A stretch of 64,000 bases of DNA from the NCBI GenBank assembly GCA_949286415.1, contig CASEBV010000015.1, forward strand, positions 1 to 64,000, written 5' to 3'. Below are positions 26,604 through 36,138 of the stretch, one piece after another. The DNA comes from an uncultured Bacteroidales bacterium. Its GTDB lineage: Bacteria; Bacteroidota; Bacteroidia; Bacteroidales; UBA932. The position numbers were made by a program, and so were the translations under genes. The first letter of the stretch is position 1. Every line of letters starts with the position of its first letter. A model generated the notes under the pieces. It saw only the letters and a list, made by a program, of their open reading frames with translations, had not been told where the DNA came from and did not search any database.

Positions 26604-27185
26604 ATGGCTATGAATATTCTTGAAACATCAATCCCCGGGGTTGTGATTGCGGAGCCCCGTATTTTCGGCGACGAAAGAGGATATTTCTTCGAGTCATATT
26701 CGGAAAGGGATTTCAACAGGGCCGTGCGTCCCGTACATTTTGTCCAGGACAATGAGAGCCGCTCGACATACGGAGTCGTAAGGGGTCTGCATTTTCAGAA
26801 GCCGCCCTTTGCCCAGAGCAAGCTTGTCCGTGTGATAAAGGGAAAGGTGCTGGATGTTGCCGTGGACATAAGACGCGGCTCGCCTACATTCGGGCAGCAT
26901 GTTGCGGTGGAGCTCAGCGGAGACAACCACAGGCAGCTTTTTATTCCGAGAGGATTTGCTCACGGCTTTGCCGTACTGTCAGAAGAGGCTGTTTTCCAAT
27001 ACAAGTGTGACAGTTTTTATTCTCCGGAGAGCGAAGGTGCGATAGCATGGGACGACCCGGCTCTCGGCATAGACTGGAAAGTGCCGGCAGACAAGGTCGT
27101 ATTGTCCGGGAAGGACCGGAGTCATGCCAGGCTTCGGGATGCACAATGGCTGTTTGACTACGGAACGGATTATTATTCGGAATAA
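26604..27185 (+). CDS. rfbC: dTDP-4-dehydrorhamnose 3,5-epimerase RmlC
   Basis: 193 residues. Cupin epimerase acting on dTDP-4-keto-6-deoxyglucose. FGDERGYFFESYSERDF, RGLHFQKPPFAQSKLVRV with the catalytic His, VDIRRGSPTFG, IPRGFAHGFAVLSEEA and GIDWKVP are all as in the family. A second ATG six bases on (MNILETS) could be the start. It follows rmlA by 33 bases. Confidence 0.96.
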   Translation: MAMNILETSIPGVVIAEPRIFGDERGYFFESYSERDFNRAVRPVHFVQDNESRSTYGVVRGLHFQKPPFAQSKLVRVIKGKVLDVAVDIRRGSPTFGQHVAVELSGDNHRQLFIPRGFAHGFAVLSEEAVFQYKCDSFYSPESEGAIAWDDPALGIDWKVPADKVVLSGKDRSHARLRDAQWLFDYGTDYYSE

Positions 27186-27261
27186 TTTCCGAAATTTCCG
27201 ATTGTCTTCTGTTTTCCGGATATTTTTCTTAACTTGCACAGGATTGGAAAATTGCTTGATT

Positions 27262-27711
27262 ATGAGAAATCTTTTTCTTTGGATTTGTCGGTCCTTGCTG
27301 TCCATGCTCGGCATTTCGGCTGTAGGGTGCGACATTATTTCTCCTCGGGTAGAATATGGCTGTCCATATGCTGACTTCGAAGTCAAAGGCAAGGTCAAGG
27401 ATGCCTTGCGGGACCTGCCTCTGCAGGGTATAAAGATCAGTGCTACAGATGAATCGGGAGAAATGACATATGCATCCGTGACAACCGATCCGGAAGGCAG
27501 GTTCGAACTTCTGTGGTCTGATTTTCCGTCAGAAACCGCGACATTGCGTGCCGAGGATATTGACGGTCCTGAAAACGGTGGAGCATTTGCCTCGCTGACC
27601 ATGAGTGTGCCGCTTGAGCAGACCGGTGAAGGCGACGGCTGGTATAATGGCAGTTATTCGGCTGCAGATGTGATATTTTCTCTCAATGAGGATTTGAGCT
27701 CAGAGTGGTAG
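27262..27711 (+). CDS. Putative lipoprotein of the radical-SAM-associated (RSAP) type
   Basis: 149 residues from the ATG at 27262 (MRNLFLWICRSLLSMLGISAVGC, lipobox C23). The mature domain has YGCPYADFEVKGKVKD, LQGIKISATD, TDPEGRFELLW, and EDIDGPENGGAF, which I associate with the RSAP lipoproteins common in Bacteroidales, an immunoglobulin-like carboxypeptidase-regulatory fold. In many genomes these sit beside a radical SAM gene; none is present in this window. It lies between rmlC and rmlD with gaps of 76 and 23 bases, so it is likely co-transcribed with them. The longer upstream frame has no homology. Confidence 0.72.
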   Translation: MRNLFLWICRSLLSMLGISAVGCDIISPRVEYGCPYADFEVKGKVKDALRDLPLQGIKISATDESGEMTYASVTTDPEGRFELLWSDFPSETATLRAEDIDGPENGGAFASLTMSVPLEQTGEGDGWYNGSYSAADVIFSLNEDLSSEW

Positions 27712-27734
27712 TCTCTGACAATAGGTTTAGGTTC

Positions 27735-28676
27735 ATGAACATTCTTGTTACAGGTGCCTGCGGGCAATTGGGCTCGGAACTGCGGACTGTAGCCGCATCA
27801 GGCCGGGACAGATATGTCTTTGCCGATATTGTCTCTTCCGACAATGTTGTCTTTCTTGACATTACGGACAGGGATGCGGTAGAAGCCGCGATTGCAGGAA
27901 AAGGCCCTGTCGGCGAGGTTACTTGCGGTGAAAAAATAGATGTGGTGATAAACTGCGCGGCCTATACTGATGTTGACAATGCTGAAGATCATGAGTCCGC
28001 GGCGGAACTTCTTAACGCGGAGGCCGTGTCCAATCTTGCGGAAGCAGTCAGAAAAAACGACGGTTTTCTGATTCATGTATCGTCCGACTATGTATTCGGC
28101 GGAGCCGGACTTAATGTCCCCATCAATGAGGATGTCTGCCCCTCACCGCTCGGAGCATACGGAAGGACCAAGCTGAAAGGGGAAGAAGCCCTGGCAGATT
28201 CCGGATGCCGCCATATTGTCCTCAGGACAGCATGGCTGTACAGTGAGTTCGGAAGAAACTTCATGAAGACGATGCTCCGTCTTCTGTCTGCAAAAGAACG
28301 GGTAAATGTAGTGTTTGACCAGGCCGGGACTCCGACTTATGCCCTTGACCTGGCCGAGGCCATCTTCCATATTCTGGAGAACAGGCTTTTCGCCGGCAAT
28401 GAAGGTACATATCACTATAGCAATGAGGGAGTGTGCTCATGGTACGATTTCGCCAAGATGACAGCCCGGTATTCCGGACATACGGCATGCATCATCGAGC
28501 CATGCCACAGTGATGAGTTCCCTTCAAAGGTCAGGCGTCCGAATTATTCCGTACTCGACAAGACTCTTTTCAAGAAGACATTCGGGCTTGCGGTCCCGTA
28601 TTGGACGGATTCACTCAGAAAATGCCTTGCAAATATGCAGCCCTCCAAGTCAGTCGGAAGGGTGTGCATGAAATAA
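27735..28676 (+). CDS. rfbD: dTDP-4-dehydrorhamnose reductase RmlD
   Basis: 313 residues from ATG 27735, chosen because MNILVTGACGQLGSEL is the family start and the upstream frame would overlap the lipoprotein gene. Short-chain dehydrogenase using NAD(P)H for the last step to dTDP-L-rhamnose. Visible are the nucleotide-binding motif GACGQLGSEL, INCAAYTDVDNAEDH, SSDYVFGG, the catalytic YGRTK, and the FDQAGTPTYALDLA segment. Confidence 0.95.
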   Translation: MNILVTGACGQLGSELRTVAASGRDRYVFADIVSSDNVVFLDITDRDAVEAAIAGKGPVGEVTCGEKIDVVINCAAYTDVDNAEDHESAAELLNAEAVSNLAEAVRKNDGFLIHVSSDYVFGGAGLNVPINEDVCPSPLGAYGRTKLKGEEALADSGCRHIVLRTAWLYSEFGRNFMKTMLRLLSAKERVNVVFDQAGTPTYALDLAEAIFHILENRLFAGNEGTYHYSNEGVCSWYDFAKMTARYSGHTACIIEPCHSDEFPSKVRRPNYSVLDKTLFKKTFGLAVPYWTDSLRKCLANMQPSKSVGRVCMK

Positions 28677-28694
28677 ATTAAGTATTCTTGAGCA

Positions 28695-29837
28695 ATGGGA
28701 TTCAGCAGGAACATAATCATAACCGGCGGTGCCGGATTTATCGGCAGCCATGTTGTCCGGCTTTTCGTGAACAGATATCCCGGATACAGGATTGTGAATG
28801 TGGACAAACTCACATACGCCGGGAATCTTGCCAATCTGAAGGATATAGAAGGAAAGCCCAATTATGTGTTTGAGAAAGCGGACATCTGCGATTTTGATGC
28901 CATGCTTGCCATAATCAGGAAGTATAATGCCGACGGCATCATACATCTTGCGGCTGAAAGCCATGTCGACAGGAGCATCCGGGATCCGTTCTCGTTTGCC
29001 GGGACAAATGTCATGGGAACGCTCAGCCTGCTTCAGGCGGCGATGACTGCGTGGGAGCCTCTCGGATGGAAAATATCCCATACACCGGGCGCTGCTCCGG
29101 TTCCGTGCCTGTTCTACCACATATCGACGGATGAAGTCTATGGCGCTCTTGAACTTACCTGTCCCGAAGGCAAGAAGTCCGGAATCTCCGGAGGCATGGC
29201 CTATGGGGACAGACTGTTCACAGAGGAAACTGCATATCGCCCCCACAGCCCGTATTCTGCCTCAAAGGCAGCATCCGACCATTTCGTAAGGGCATTCCAT
29301 GACACCTACGGCATGCCGGTCATAGTGACAAACTGTTCCAACAATTATGGCCCGTATCAGTTCCCGGAAAAACTGATACCTCTTTTCATAAACAACATAA
29401 GATACGGCAGACCTCTCCCGGTATATGGAAATGGGGAGAATGTAAGGGACTGGCTATATGTCGAAGACCATGCCCGCGCCATAGACATGATATTCCATCG
29501 CGGCAGGCCGGCTGAGACATATAACATCGGAGGCTTCAATGAATGGAAGAACATAGATCTTGTCCGGCTCCTCATAAGGGTCGTAGACAGGAAACTCGGT
29601 CGCAGCGAGGGGTGCAGTGACTCCCTGATTACATTTGTCCCTGACCGCAAGGGGCATGATGTGAGGTATGCCATAGATTCCAGAAAGCTCCGGAGGGAAC
29701 TGGGATGGACGCCGTCTCTTCAGTTTGAGGAAGGGCTTGAAAAGACTGTGGACTGGTACCTTTCCAACCAGGAATGGATGGACAATGTCACTTCGGGGGA
29801 TTATATGAAATATTATGAAGAAATGTATAATCTATAA
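28695..29837 (+). CDS. rfbB: dTDP-glucose 4,6-dehydratase RmlB
   Basis: 380 residues. Second step of the pathway, an extended SDR with tightly bound NAD. Motifs: ITGGAGFIGSHVVRLF, HLAAESHVDRSI, STDEVYGAL with the catalytic Asp/Glu region, YSASKAASDH (Tyr and Lys), and NCSNNYGPYQFPEKLIPL. A 30-residue stretch after residue 110 (IHTPGAAPVPCL region) is somewhat longer than in enterobacterial RmlB. Follows rmlD by 18 bases. Confidence 0.96.
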   Translation: MGFSRNIIITGGAGFIGSHVVRLFVNRYPGYRIVNVDKLTYAGNLANLKDIEGKPNYVFEKADICDFDAMLAIIRKYNADGIIHLAAESHVDRSIRDPFSFAGTNVMGTLSLLQAAMTAWEPLGWKISHTPGAAPVPCLFYHISTDEVYGALELTCPEGKKSGISGGMAYGDRLFTEETAYRPHSPYSASKAASDHFVRAFHDTYGMPVIVTNCSNNYGPYQFPEKLIPLFINNIRYGRPLPVYGNGENVRDWLYVEDHARAIDMIFHRGRPAETYNIGGFNEWKNIDLVRLLIRVVDRKLGRSEGCSDSLITFVPDRKGHDVRYAIDSRKLRRELGWTPSLQFEEGLEKTVDWYLSNQEWMDNVTSGDYMKYYEEMYNL

Positions 29838-29849
29838 AACATACAGGAT

Positions 29850-30563
29850 ATGAAAAAGTTAATTGCCGTCATAATGGCTGCGGCCGTCGCCTTGGGCATG
29901 ACATCTGCCCAATTGGCCGCCAGAGGAGGCATAGAAGCCGGCTATGTAAATTCCAGCTATAATTTCAAGAAAGGCATTTCCAAGGACAACAATTATTCGC
30001 TCAACGGATTTTATGTCGGACTGAGCAAGGATGTCCGTCTGTTCGCCGGGCTGCACATTGTCCCCGGAATCTATTATACCTATCTCACAGACAACAGCAA
30101 GGACGAAGTCCTGGGCCTTAAGCTCAGGGGAAATGCCTCCGACCATTATCTCAGCGTTCCGATAATGTTCAGATATCAGTTCGGACTTCCGGGAGTCAAG
30201 CTCTATGTCTTTGCCGGCCCTACTCTGTCCGCCGGACTTGTCGCAAAGCAGAAATATATCGTCTCCGGAGATATTCTGGGCTCGAACATAAATGGAGAAG
30301 TTTCGTATAATCTGTATACCGGCAAGATCAAGACAGATGACATTGACATATCCCAGGATGGGGAAAACCCTGTCGAGGGGATAACTCCGGACTATATGTA
30401 CAACCGTTTTGATGTCCAGCTCGGCGGCGGTGTCGGGATTGAAGTGCTTAAATTCCTTGAAGTGAAGGTCGGCTATGACTTCGGCCTGATGAACAGATAT
30501 AAGGGGGATGCAGCCGAACTTTACCGCAACCAGTTCTATGCTGCGGTAGGCTTCCGCTTCTGA
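29850..30563 (+). CDS. Outer-membrane beta-barrel protein (porin family)
   Basis: 237 residues. Signal peptide MKKLIAVIMAAAVALGMTSAQLAA, then alternating strands with aromatic girdle residues (GIEAGYVNSSYNF, GIYYTYLTD, YLSVPIMFRYQFG, LYVFAGPTLSAGL, VGYDFGLMNRY) and a C-terminal strand ending FYAAVGFRF with terminal Phe, the signal for barrel assembly. It fits the PF13568-like outer-membrane group. An eight-stranded barrel is likely. It lies 12 bases after rmlB. Confidence 0.85.
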   Translation: MKKLIAVIMAAAVALGMTSAQLAARGGIEAGYVNSSYNFKKGISKDNNYSLNGFYVGLSKDVRLFAGLHIVPGIYYTYLTDNSKDEVLGLKLRGNASDHYLSVPIMFRYQFGLPGVKLYVFAGPTLSAGLVAKQKYIVSGDILGSNINGEVSYNLYTGKIKTDDIDISQDGENPVEGITPDYMYNRFDVQLGGGVGIEVLKFLEVKVGYDFGLMNRYKGDAAELYRNQFYAAVGFRF

Positions 30564-30606
30564 TCTTCTGCCATAATCCAGGGCTCCGGCCACAAAATAC
30601 AATGCC

Positions 30607-31797
30607 ATGAAAGTCTCTGAAAGAATAGACAGGATTGCGTATTCCCCAATCAGGAAACTTGCTCCTCTTGCCGATGCTGCGAAATCCCGAGGTCTCAAGG
30701 TATTTCATCTGAACATCGGCCAGCCTGATATCCATACCCCGGACTGCGGTCTGGCCAGTCTCGGCAAGATAGACCGGAAGGTGCTGGAATACAGTCCCTC
30801 CGACGGATTCCTGTCATTGAGGGAGAGGTTGTCGGCATATTATTCCGGCTACGGACTGGATTTCTCCCCGTCAGAGATAATTGTGACGACAGGGGCTTCG
30901 GAGGCCCTGATGTTCTTGTTCATGACCTGCATGGATTTCGGGGACGAGGTAATTATGGCAGAGCCCACCTACGCCAACTATCTTGCCTTTGCCGCAGCCG
31001 CCGGGGTCCGTGCTGTGCCTGTGGGTACCGACATCAGGGACGGTTTCGCCCTGCCTTCGCCCGAGGCATTTGAAAGGCTGATCACTCCGAGGACGAAGGC
31101 CATCCTCATCTGCAGTCCGAACAACCCTTCCGGGACCCTGTATACTCCGGAAGAGCTCCGTGGCCTTGAGGATATTGTACGACGTCACGGCCTGTATCTC
31201 TTCTCGGATGAGGTGTACCGGGAGTTCATATATGACGGAGCCCCGTACATGTCGGCCGGTCATCTTGACGCCATAAGGGACAATGTCGTCATAGTGGATT
31301 CTTTTTCAAAGCGTTTTTCAGAGTGCGGCATAAGGGTCGGCTGCATCGCCACTTGCAATGCCGAAGTCAGGGCAGGGATGATGAAGCTGTGCCAGGCCCG
31401 TTTGAGTCCACCTCTGCTCGGACAGATTGTGGCAGAAGCCTCATTTGATGCAGGCAAGGATTATATTGCATCAGTGATTGCGGAATATTCTGCCCGGAGG
31501 GATACTCTCGTAGGCGGATTGAGGAGTATTCCTGGAGTTTTTGTCCCGAAGCCCTCCGGTGCATTTTATGTTATGGCCGAACTTCCTGTCGACGATGCCG
31601 AAAAATTCTGCTCATGGTGTCTTACGGACTTCAGCCATGAAGGGGAGACGGTCATGCTCTCTCCCGGCGCGGGATTCTACATCACTCCGGGACTGGGACA
31701 GAAACAGGTGCGCATGGCCTATGTAATCAATCAGAAAGCCCTGGACAGATCTGTGCAGATATTGTCCAGGGCTCTTGAAGCCTACAGCCGGCGCTGA
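30607..31797 (+). CDS. Class I/II PLP-dependent aminotransferase
   Basis: 396 residues, fold type I. Visible: LNIGQPDIHTPD, the YSPSDGFLSLRERLS region, TTGASEALMF, CSPNNPSGTLYT, SDEVYREFIYD, and the PLP lysine in VDSFSKRFSECGIRVG. It ends with the arginine that binds the substrate carboxylate in KQVRMAYVIN. It resembles aspartate or aromatic aminotransferases (AspC/PatA type), but the substrate cannot be set from sequence. Last gene of the plus-strand run, convergent with the GH84 gene. Confidence 0.92.
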   Translation: MKVSERIDRIAYSPIRKLAPLADAAKSRGLKVFHLNIGQPDIHTPDCGLASLGKIDRKVLEYSPSDGFLSLRERLSAYYSGYGLDFSPSEIIVTTGASEALMFLFMTCMDFGDEVIMAEPTYANYLAFAAAAGVRAVPVGTDIRDGFALPSPEAFERLITPRTKAILICSPNNPSGTLYTPEELRGLEDIVRRHGLYLFSDEVYREFIYDGAPYMSAGHLDAIRDNVVIVDSFSKRFSECGIRVGCIATCNAEVRAGMMKLCQARLSPPLLGQIVAEASFDAGKDYIASVIAEYSARRDTLVGGLRSIPGVFVPKPSGAFYVMAELPVDDAEKFCSWCLTDFSHEGETVMLSPGAGFYITPGLGQKQVRMAYVINQKALDRSVQILSRALEAYSRR

Positions 31798-31812
31798 TTG
31801 CGCGGCGTCAGT

Positions 31813-34377
31813 CTATTTCAGGATAATCTCGAAGATTTCCGCATCTCCGCTTAATTCCACTTCTGCCGCTCCGTCTGCAATGCTGAAGGAGATGTAGTCG
31901 GTTGCAGCTTCTTCCGAAGTTACGGCCTGTCCGTCGGCAGTCTTCTGCACTATGGTGATTTTCCCGTCATCGCCCCTGCCGTTGTCTCCGAGCTTGAGCA
32001 GGAGGGTGCAGGATTCTGCATTCTCAGGAACAGAGAATGCCATCCCGTCTCCGCAAGGGCAGCCAGTGCGGACATTCTTGTCAAATGCCGCCATGGCTTT
32101 TGTCATGTCTCCGGCGCAGATGTCCAGCCCGAGGCTTTCCGGTGTGACGGGATTGACATCAAACGACCTTACTGAAGCCCAGTTTGTCTTCGGTGAATCA
32201 AGGCGGAGCAGTCTTACGAACCTTGCCTGGACAGGTTCTCCTTTCCATCTGATGACATACTGCTGCTTCATGTCGTCAATGAGGGTGTTCCACTGTTTCC
32301 CGTCTGCGGAATATTCAAGTCTCGCATGGTCAAAATAATCCACGTCGTCCACTGAGTTCCTTCCCTGGAGTATGGAGATCTCATATACCGGCATCACTGT
32401 CCCGAGGTCAGCCCCGATCCAGTCGCCTGCGCCCTGGGCATAGCTTGAGGTGTAGTATGTCGTGGTGTCGTTGTCGAACATCAGCTTGTTGAGTATGGTA
32501 CTGAGATTGGCGAATGACCCGATGCCGAATCTTGTGGACGGCTTTTCACCGGTCAGTTTCATGTAGAAGTCGGAGCCCATGTCATCCATGGCATTCTCGT
32601 AGAAAGGCTGTAGCTTGTATGTGCCGGACTTGTGGGCCTCGTAGGCCTTGGTCCCGGCCTCTGACATCATATTGTGTGCATAGGCGCTCCAGAATTCAGC
32701 ATTGCCTGCCCGGTCTCTCATCCCGATGAGGTCCAGTGTCCGCAGTCCCCTTTCCCCGAGTTTCTTGAACTCTGCAAGCCATGGCCGGAGTTCCTTCATC
32801 AGGAGAGTGTTCCTGCATTCTGCCTCAAGGATATCCGGCGCCTGTCTTACTTTCATGAATTCGTCCTTCAGTGCATTGAATTCGTCTGCGGTATAGTCGT
32901 AGATGCTGAAGGTTTCCGTTTCCCACGATTCGTCCCTCCTGTATCCGGTCTCTGTGTCGCAGGAGTGGATGGCGAATGTCCTGAGCGCGCCGCTTGCTTC
33001 CGGTGACAGTTCCGCAAGGGCTCTCTCCCAGTTGTCGAGGGCGTTGTATGCGGAGACATTCCATGAGTAGTCGGCTACGCCGTAGAGGGCAATCTTGGAT
33101 GCCTCTCCATGCTCCATCGGATTGCTGAGGACGCCTGCCACCTCATCCTTGGTGAGAGTGGTGTCGAGTCCGTATGACGGGCCTTCCATGACGATGTGCC
33201 TCGCATAGTCGGTGACAGGGAAATTCCACCAGTACAGGGCCGGTCTCTTTATGCGCGAGTCCACCCACTCCATGGTTTCCGCAGTGAGGTCGCTGCATAC
33301 TGAATCCCCGGTCCAGAAAATCTGTATGCTCGGGTCGAGGGTCCTTCCGTAGATGCTCAGCGGGCCTTCGGGCGAAGGGTTGGCCCAAAGTCTGGAGTAG
33401 TCTGTCGGGCACATTATCAGTGGAGTCACGTCTCCCTTGGCTTTTATGAATTCTTTGTTGAGCCTGTTCAGGAGCTCCACCTGCCTGACCGGATTGGTTC
33501 CTTCTCCGGAGATGTCGTCAAAGAAAATGGCGAAGGAACGGACGCCGAGGTCATACATCATCTGGAACTTGTTCACGAGGTTGCCGTAGTCTTCTTCATT
33601 CCATCTGATGTCTTTGCCCGGATGCACCGCCCATACGAAGTTGACGTGATTCCTGTTGCATGCCTCCACCAGTTCTTTGATTTTCAATGCTTCGTCCACC
33701 GGATATGGCTTTCTCCAGTTGGGACTGCTGTGGTAAGGGTCGTCCTTCGGTCCGTAGACATATGTGTTCATCTTGAATTTCCCATAGAAGTCAATGAGCG
33801 AGAGTCTTACCTCATGGGACCAAGGTGTGCCGTAGAAGCCTTCCACAACGCCTCTGAAAGGCAGGTCAGGCCAGTCCTGGATGCTGACGAAAGGTATTTT
33901 GCCCTCTCTGGCAAGCTGCCTGAGCGTGCCGAGTCCGTACCATGCCCCGGCTTCGTCATATCCGATTACCGTGATTCCCTTGCCGTTGACTTCAAGGGAA
34001 TATGCTCCCGGAATCTCCCTTGTCCCGGCTTTGGCCGCCGCCTTTCCTCCGAAATCTACTGTCAGTACCGGACATTTTCCCTCTCCGGCGAAATCGGAGA
34101 GCAGATCCCCGAAACATTTTTTCCTGTCCTTGATTTTCAGGCCTTCGTATATGTCAAGACAGCCGTCTCCTGTCTTCTGAAGGCTCTGTGGCGTAGGGTT
34201 CAGGATGATTCCCTTGTGGTCGAGGGCTTTTCCTGTTACCGGATTGACATATTGCGGTTCATATCTCTGGCCGGCGAGGTCGAATCCTTCTTCATTGTCC
34301 TGTGCTGTTGCCGGAATAATTCCTGCGCAGAGCATTGCCGCGGCAAGAAATGCGGAAAATTTTCCTTTCTGTGTCAT
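31813..34377 (-). CDS. Secreted GH84 beta-N-acetylglucosaminidase (O-GlcNAcase/hyaluronidase-like)
   Basis: 854 residues. Signal peptide MTQKGKFSAFLAAAMLCAGIIPATAQ. An N-terminal GH20b-like domain (about 55-155) precedes the GH84 barrel (GVVEGFYGTPWSHEVRL at about 175; the two adjacent catalytic Asp in AIFFDDISGEG). A helical domain follows, then a discoidin/CBM32-like domain (about 620-740) with GAGDWIGADLGTVM. The layout is that of the Bacteroides enzyme BtGH84, which removes O-GlcNAc by substrate assistance and probably acts on mucin or host glycans in the periplasm or at the surface. Single gene with promoter at 34462-34469. Confidence 0.93.
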   Translation of the reverse strand: MTQKGKFSAFLAAAMLCAGIIPATAQDNEEGFDLAGQRYEPQYVNPVTGKALDHKGIILNPTPQSLQKTGDGCLDIYEGLKIKDRKKCFGDLLSDFAGEGKCPVLTVDFGGKAAAKAGTREIPGAYSLEVNGKGITVIGYDEAGAWYGLGTLRQLAREGKIPFVSIQDWPDLPFRGVVEGFYGTPWSHEVRLSLIDFYGKFKMNTYVYGPKDDPYHSSPNWRKPYPVDEALKIKELVEACNRNHVNFVWAVHPGKDIRWNEEDYGNLVNKFQMMYDLGVRSFAIFFDDISGEGTNPVRQVELLNRLNKEFIKAKGDVTPLIMCPTDYSRLWANPSPEGPLSIYGRTLDPSIQIFWTGDSVCSDLTAETMEWVDSRIKRPALYWWNFPVTDYARHIVMEGPSYGLDTTLTKDEVAGVLSNPMEHGEASKIALYGVADYSWNVSAYNALDNWERALAELSPEASGALRTFAIHSCDTETGYRRDESWETETFSIYDYTADEFNALKDEFMKVRQAPDILEAECRNTLLMKELRPWLAEFKKLGERGLRTLDLIGMRDRAGNAEFWSAYAHNMMSEAGTKAYEAHKSGTYKLQPFYENAMDDMGSDFYMKLTGEKPSTRFGIGSFANLSTILNKLMFDNDTTTYYTSSYAQGAGDWIGADLGTVMPVYEISILQGRNSVDDVDYFDHARLEYSADGKQWNTLIDDMKQQYVIRWKGEPVQARFVRLLRLDSPKTNWASVRSFDVNPVTPESLGLDICAGDMTKAMAAFDKNVRTGCPCGDGMAFSVPENAESCTLLLKLGDNGRGDDGKITIVQKTADGQAVTSEEAATDYISFSIADGAAEVELSGDAEIFEIILK

Positions 34378-34437
34378 TTTCTGGAACTGTTGTCTGTTAT
34401 TAATACTGTATGTCTGTCATAAAATATTGTCAGGTAT

Positions 34438-34469
34438 TGCAGGCAAGTGCCTGCATCTTTGCAAAGATA
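34438..34469 (-). promoter_or_regulatory. Promoter and palindrome upstream of the GH84 gene
   Basis: TATCTTTG on the minus strand (34462-34469) is the -7 element. Just after the expected start of transcription is a palindrome TGCAGGCA-AG-TGCCTGCA (34438-34455), either an operator or a hairpin at the 5' end of the mRNA. Confidence 0.5.
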
Positions 34470-34573
34470 ATGTTTCAGCCGTAAAATAAAAGGCATTTTG
34501 CCAAAATTCAATAATCCGACAAAGATTTTCGAATAATTCGATAAATTTAGAAGCATTATATCAGAATTATTAG

Positions 34574-34581
34574 TAAATTTG
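34574..34581 (+). promoter_or_regulatory. Promoter of the DUF4301 gene
   Basis: TAAATTTG fits the -7 consensus. It overlaps the first in-frame start of the downstream frame (34579), which therefore cannot be used; the ATG at 34609 is the likely start. Confidence 0.6.
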
Positions 34582-34608
34582 AAAGATAAACTAAACAAAC
34601 CGATAAGT

Positions 34609-36117
34609 ATGCTTGAAGAAAAAGACATCAGACAGATAGAGGAGAGAGGCTCGTCTGTCAAGACTGTTGAAGAACAGGTCGAACGATTCAAAAAAGGTTT
34701 TCCATGGATGAAGATTGTGGCCCCGGCTACTCCTGAGCGAGGAATCCAGGTGCTGACGCCCGCTGAGGAAGAGGCTGCCGGGAAGTATTATGAAGGAGCC
34801 TCCGTCAACGGAAAGTGCAAGTTTGTTCCGGCATCAGGAGCCGCATCAAGGATGTTCAAGGATCTTTTCAGCGGACTGGATACTCTCCGTTCCGGGACTG
34901 ATGTTGCTCCAGGCTCTCCTGCCGCACGGTTTGCAGAACATATCAAGGAATTTGCCTTCTATGACAGAGACCTTTTCGGAGAGCCCGAAAACACACCTGA
35001 CTACCGGAAAACCGTCTTGGAGCGTACGCTGACTGACGACGGCCTCAATTACGGGGCCAAGCCGAAGGGCGTCATCAGATTCCACCGCTATGGGGACGGT
35101 GAAGTCCGTACGGCATTTGCCGAGCATCTTGTCGAGGCCCAGAATTATATGCGCAATTCTGACGGGACTGCCAATATTGTCGTAACAATATCTCCTGAGC
35201 ACCGCCAGCTTTTTGAGGAAGCATATGCTTTGGTCAGGGATACCTATGAAAAGCGCTATGGCGTGAAATACAACATTACATTCACATATCAGGACAAGGC
35301 TACGGATACGGTTGCCGTTGACCTCGAGAACCGGCCGTTCCGAACGGAGACAGATTCCATGCTGTTCCGTCCTGCCGGCCACGGAGCCCTGATATATAAT
35401 CTCAACAATATCACGGAGGAAATCGTTTCCATCAAGAATATCGACAATGTGGCCAATGAGCGGCTCTTGCCGGTGACGGCAAAATACAAGAAAGTCCTGC
35501 TCGGCAAATGTCTGGAACTCAGGGACAGGATATTCGGATATCTTCGCGAACTTGATGCCTGTGCCGATGTCTGCTCCGAAGAAGGCCGGGCTCTGTGCGG
35601 CAGGATAGAGACATTCCTTGACAAGGAACTTTGCATCAGACTGCCGGAAGTCTCTGACTGTACCGAAAGAGCCGCCATGCTGCGCAGGAAACTCAACCGC
35701 CCGGTGCGTGTGTGCGGAATGGTGAAGAATCAGGGAGAGCCGGGAGGCGGTCCGTTTGTAATAGCGGAGAAAGACGGCTCCACTTCTCTTCAGATTCTTG
35801 AAAGCGTTCAGATCAACATGTCCGATGAACATGCAAAGGCCGCACTCTCGTCAGCGACTCATTTCAATCCGGTTGACCTTGTGTGCTGCCTGCATGACTA
35901 CAAGGGACAGCCTTTCAATCTTCTTGAACATGTGGATAATGATGCCGGCTTCATCAGTTCGAAAAGCTATCAGGGCAGGGAACTCAAGGCACTTGAGCTT
36001 CCGGGGCTCTGGAACGGCTCCATGAGCGACTGGAACACAATGTTCGTTGAAGTCCCTCTCGAGACATTCAATCCTGTCAAAGTCGTTCTTGACCTTCTGC
36101 GACCGGCTCATCAGTAG
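34609..36117 (+). CDS. DUF4301 family protein
   Basis: 502 residues from ATG 34609 (MLEEKDIRQIEERGSSVKTVEEQ). It matches the Bacteroidota family DUF4301 in FKKGFPWMKIVAPATPERGI, FVPASGAASRMFKDLF, PKGVIRFHRYGDGEVRTAFAEHL, and the C-terminal LVCCLHDYKGQPFNLLEHVD. No signal peptide or membrane segment, so probably cytoplasmic. The nucleotidyltransferase-like pattern PASGAASRMFK hints at phosphate or nucleotide binding, but no function is established. Single gene, ended by the hairpin at 36139-36186. Confidence 0.85.
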   Translation: MLEEKDIRQIEERGSSVKTVEEQVERFKKGFPWMKIVAPATPERGIQVLTPAEEEAAGKYYEGASVNGKCKFVPASGAASRMFKDLFSGLDTLRSGTDVAPGSPAARFAEHIKEFAFYDRDLFGEPENTPDYRKTVLERTLTDDGLNYGAKPKGVIRFHRYGDGEVRTAFAEHLVEAQNYMRNSDGTANIVVTISPEHRQLFEEAYALVRDTYEKRYGVKYNITFTYQDKATDTVAVDLENRPFRTETDSMLFRPAGHGALIYNLNNITEEIVSIKNIDNVANERLLPVTAKYKKVLLGKCLELRDRIFGYLRELDACADVCSEEGRALCGRIETFLDKELCIRLPEVSDCTERAAMLRRKLNRPVRVCGMVKNQGEPGGGPFVIAEKDGSTSLQILESVQINMSDEHAKAALSSATHFNPVDLVCCLHDYKGQPFNLLEHVDNDAGFISSKSYQGRELKALELPGLWNGSMSDWNTMFVEVPLETFNPVKVVLDLLRPAHQ

Positions 36118-36138
36118 CAGCAATATTTCAACGGGTTC

